A stretch of DNA of 64,000 nucleotides from Allobosea sp. Its GTDB lineage: Bacteria > Pseudomonadota > Alphaproteobacteria > Rhizobiales > Beijerinckiaceae. The notes under the pieces were generated by a model. The model was not told where the DNA came from, ran no database searches, and saw only the letters and a list, made by a program, of their open reading frames with translations. Shown piece by piece: positions 62,570 through 64,000 of the stretch. Numbering within the stretch: the stretch's first letter is position 1; every line of letters starts with the position of its first letter. Made by a program: the position numbers and the translations under genes. Where the stretch lies: NCBI GenBank assembly GCA_024231975.1, contig JAAEQB010000078.1, forward strand, positions 347,882 through 411,881, read 5' to 3'.

Positions 62570-64000
62570 ATGTCGCTGTTCATCAATCTGATCGAAAGCC
62601 TGTCTTTTCTCCTGCTGGCGGCCCTGATCCTGACGGCAAGCGCCAGCTGGATCGACCGGCGCCCGCTGCTGCGCCAGCTCGCAGTCGGTGTCCTGTTCGC
62701 CGCCGGTGCGCTATGCAGCATGGCCAATCCCTTCGTGATCCAGCCCGGGCTCGTCGTCGATTCCCGCAACACTTTCGCGATCCTGGCCGGGCCGATCGGC
62801 GGACCGATCGCAGCCCTCCTGACCGCCGTCCCGTTGGTTGTGGCGCGCTACAATCTCGGCGGCGTCGGCATGCCGACCGGAATCGCCGGGATCGTCCTGC
62901 ATGCGATCGCGGGCGTGATCTATGCCGCCTGGCTCGGCCGGCAGAAGCGTTCGCTGACGCTGCGCGATCTCGCCTGGCTCAGCCTGATCAGCGCCGGCTG
63001 CCTGATCGCCTCGAACATCTTCATGCCGAGCTGGGCCGCGGCCGAGCGCTTCCTCACCGAGGCGGTGCCGATCATGATCGTCGTCGGTACGCTCGGCACC
63101 GTGCTGGTCGGGCTCGTCCTCAGCAACGACCGCGAGCGGCGCGAGACGGCCTATCGCTACAAGACGCTGCTGGATCATGTGCCCGGTACGCTCTATCAGC
63201 GGATCGATCGGCCGGACGGCGAGCGCCGCTACCGCTTCGTCAGCTACCGCCTGGACGAATTGCTCGGCATCGGCCGCGAGGCGATCGAGAGCGATCCCGA
63301 GATTCTCCTGTCGAGAATCCTGCCGGAGGATCGGCAGCGCTGCTCGTCGACCAAAGAAGAGGACCAGATCAACGAGTTCGGGCACCGCCGAACCGAACTG
63401 CGCTACCAGGCCGCCAGCGGCGCCGTCGTCTGGCTGCGCAGCGAGGCGACCCGGCGGCACCTGCCCGACGGCACGACCGTCTGGGACGGCATCCTGATCG
63501 ACGTGACCACGGAAAAGACGCTGGCGAACGGCCGGCAGGAGATCGAGACGCTGCGCAAGGCCGCGCTGGAGGAGCTCGCCGTCAATCTCGAGGCGACAGT
63601 GGGCAAGGCGCTGCGCCGGGTCGGGGACTCCGCCCGCAGCATGCTCGAGGCAGCGCAAGGCATGGCCGACAATGCCGACCGCACCACGGCGCGCGCCGGC
63701 GAAGCGACCGAGCAGGCCGAGCTCGCCTCGCAGCGCGTCGGCAGCGTCGCTCATGCGGCCGAGCGGATCGACGCCTCGATCCGCGAGCTGACGCGCCAGA
63801 CCGATCTCGCCGCGCAGACCGCCCGGCAGGCGGCAAGCCATGTCCGTTCGACCAGGACCGATGTCGACGGGCTCGCGGTCGCCGCCGACAAAGTCGGCGC
63901 CGTGCTCGCCTTCATCGAGGACATCGCAGTGCGGACCAACCTGCTCGCGCTCAATGCGACGATCGAAGCGGCGCGCGCCGGCGCCGCCGGGCGCGGCTTC
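62570..64000 (+). CDS. Chemoreceptor-like protein with LytS-type membrane domain and PAS domain (3' end cut)
   Basis: At least 477 residues, open to the window edge. Residues about 5-180 form a 5-6 helix membrane domain with DSRNTFAILAGPIGGPIAAL and VARYNLGGVGMPTGIAG, the 5TMR-LYT signature known from LytS-type kinases. A PAS domain follows (RYRFVSYRLDELLGIGREAI), then a coiled coil and the start of the methyl-accepting signalling hairpin (NLLALNATIEAARAGAAGRG). No periplasmic ligand domain is present. It probably signals to CheA through the cytoplasmic tip, which is cut here. Confidence 0.85.
   Translation, partial: MSLFINLIESLSFLLLAALILTASASWIDRRPLLRQLAVGVLFAAGALCSMANPFVIQPGLVVDSRNTFAILAGPIGGPIAALLTAVPLVVARYNLGGVGMPTGIAGIVLHAIAGVIYAAWLGRQKRSLTLRDLAWLSLISAGCLIASNIFMPSWAAAERFLTEAVPIMIVVGTLGTVLVGLVLSNDRERRETAYRYKTLLDHVPGTLYQRIDRPDGERRYRFVSYRLDELLGIGREAIESDPEILLSRILPEDRQRCSSTKEEDQINEFGHRRTELRYQAASGAVVWLRSEATRRHLPDGTTVWDGILIDVTTEKTLANGRQEIETLRKAALEELAVNLEATVGKALRRVGDSARSMLEAAQGMADNADRTTARAGEATEQAELASQRVGSVAHAAERIDASIRELTRQTDLAAQTARQAASHVRSTRTDVDGLAVAADKVGAVLAFIEDIAVRTNLLALNATIEAARAGAAGRGF

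Overview
The window is GC-rich chromosomal DNA from an alphaproteobacterium, most likely Hyphomicrobiales (Rhizobiales) and possibly a Bosea-like genus. The order-level call rests on the PhyR-NepR-EcfG stress locus, GcrA, a rhizobial-type phospholipid N-methyltransferase, the yeaG/yeaH/spoVR operon and the intergenic palindromes near 23.0 and 35.4 kb. The genus is a guess. There is no phage, plasmid, IS element, CRISPR array or rRNA; this is ordinary core and accessory chromosome with one tRNA.

0-9 kb: the left edge cuts phyR, divergent from nepR-ecfG and a histidine-kinase-like protein with a degenerate ATP-binding domain. Then come a transglutaminase-like protein, a small membrane protein with its own terminator, an SbmA/BacA-like ABC transporter, a Crp/Fnr regulator, a phospholipid methyltransferase and an FMN reductase. 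9-14 kb: recQ and gyrB. 14-18 kb: a NitT/TauT-type ABC operon with two permeases. 18-26 kb: a membrane glycosyltransferase with a GspE-N-like N terminus, a SCO1/SenC protein with a small membrane partner, then the PrkA-YeaH-SpoVR operon behind an EcfG-like promoter. 26-31.5 kb: a metallophosphoesterase, a phosphonate-type transporter (phnCDE) with an iron-dependent alcohol dehydrogenase, and a divergent LysR regulator. 31.5-40 kb: tRNA-Gly(CCC), a small lipoprotein, long-form dcd, apaG-argE, a large palindromic repeat, argD-argF-hslO, gcrA and ynfA.

40-46.6 kb: the complete Pho regulon control locus transcribed leftward (phoR, pstSCAB, phoU, phoB) with a clear Pho box before pstS. 46.7-57.3 kb: a LuxR-type regulator, an LPG-synthase-like membrane protein, an ABC-F ATPase preceded by a probable leader peptide, an MFS/LysR pair, an uncharacterised protein, a second SbmA/BacA-like ABC protein with a damaged ATPase domain, and an ArsR-SRPBCC-GST operon. 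57.5-64 kb: guaC, a flavoprotein, mutS and the start of a chemoreceptor with a LytS-type membrane domain.

Two themes link the genes. The first is general stress: a perfect EcfG promoter precedes nepR-ecfG, and near-consensus copies precede the small membrane gene and the prkA operon. The second is phosphorus: Pst/Pho plus a phosphonate-type uptake cassette. The least expected signals are the 23-codon ORF with an ideal ribosome binding site and competing hairpins ahead of the ABC-F gene, the ABC paralogue that lost key ATPase residues, and the kinase-dead-looking PhyP-like protein.
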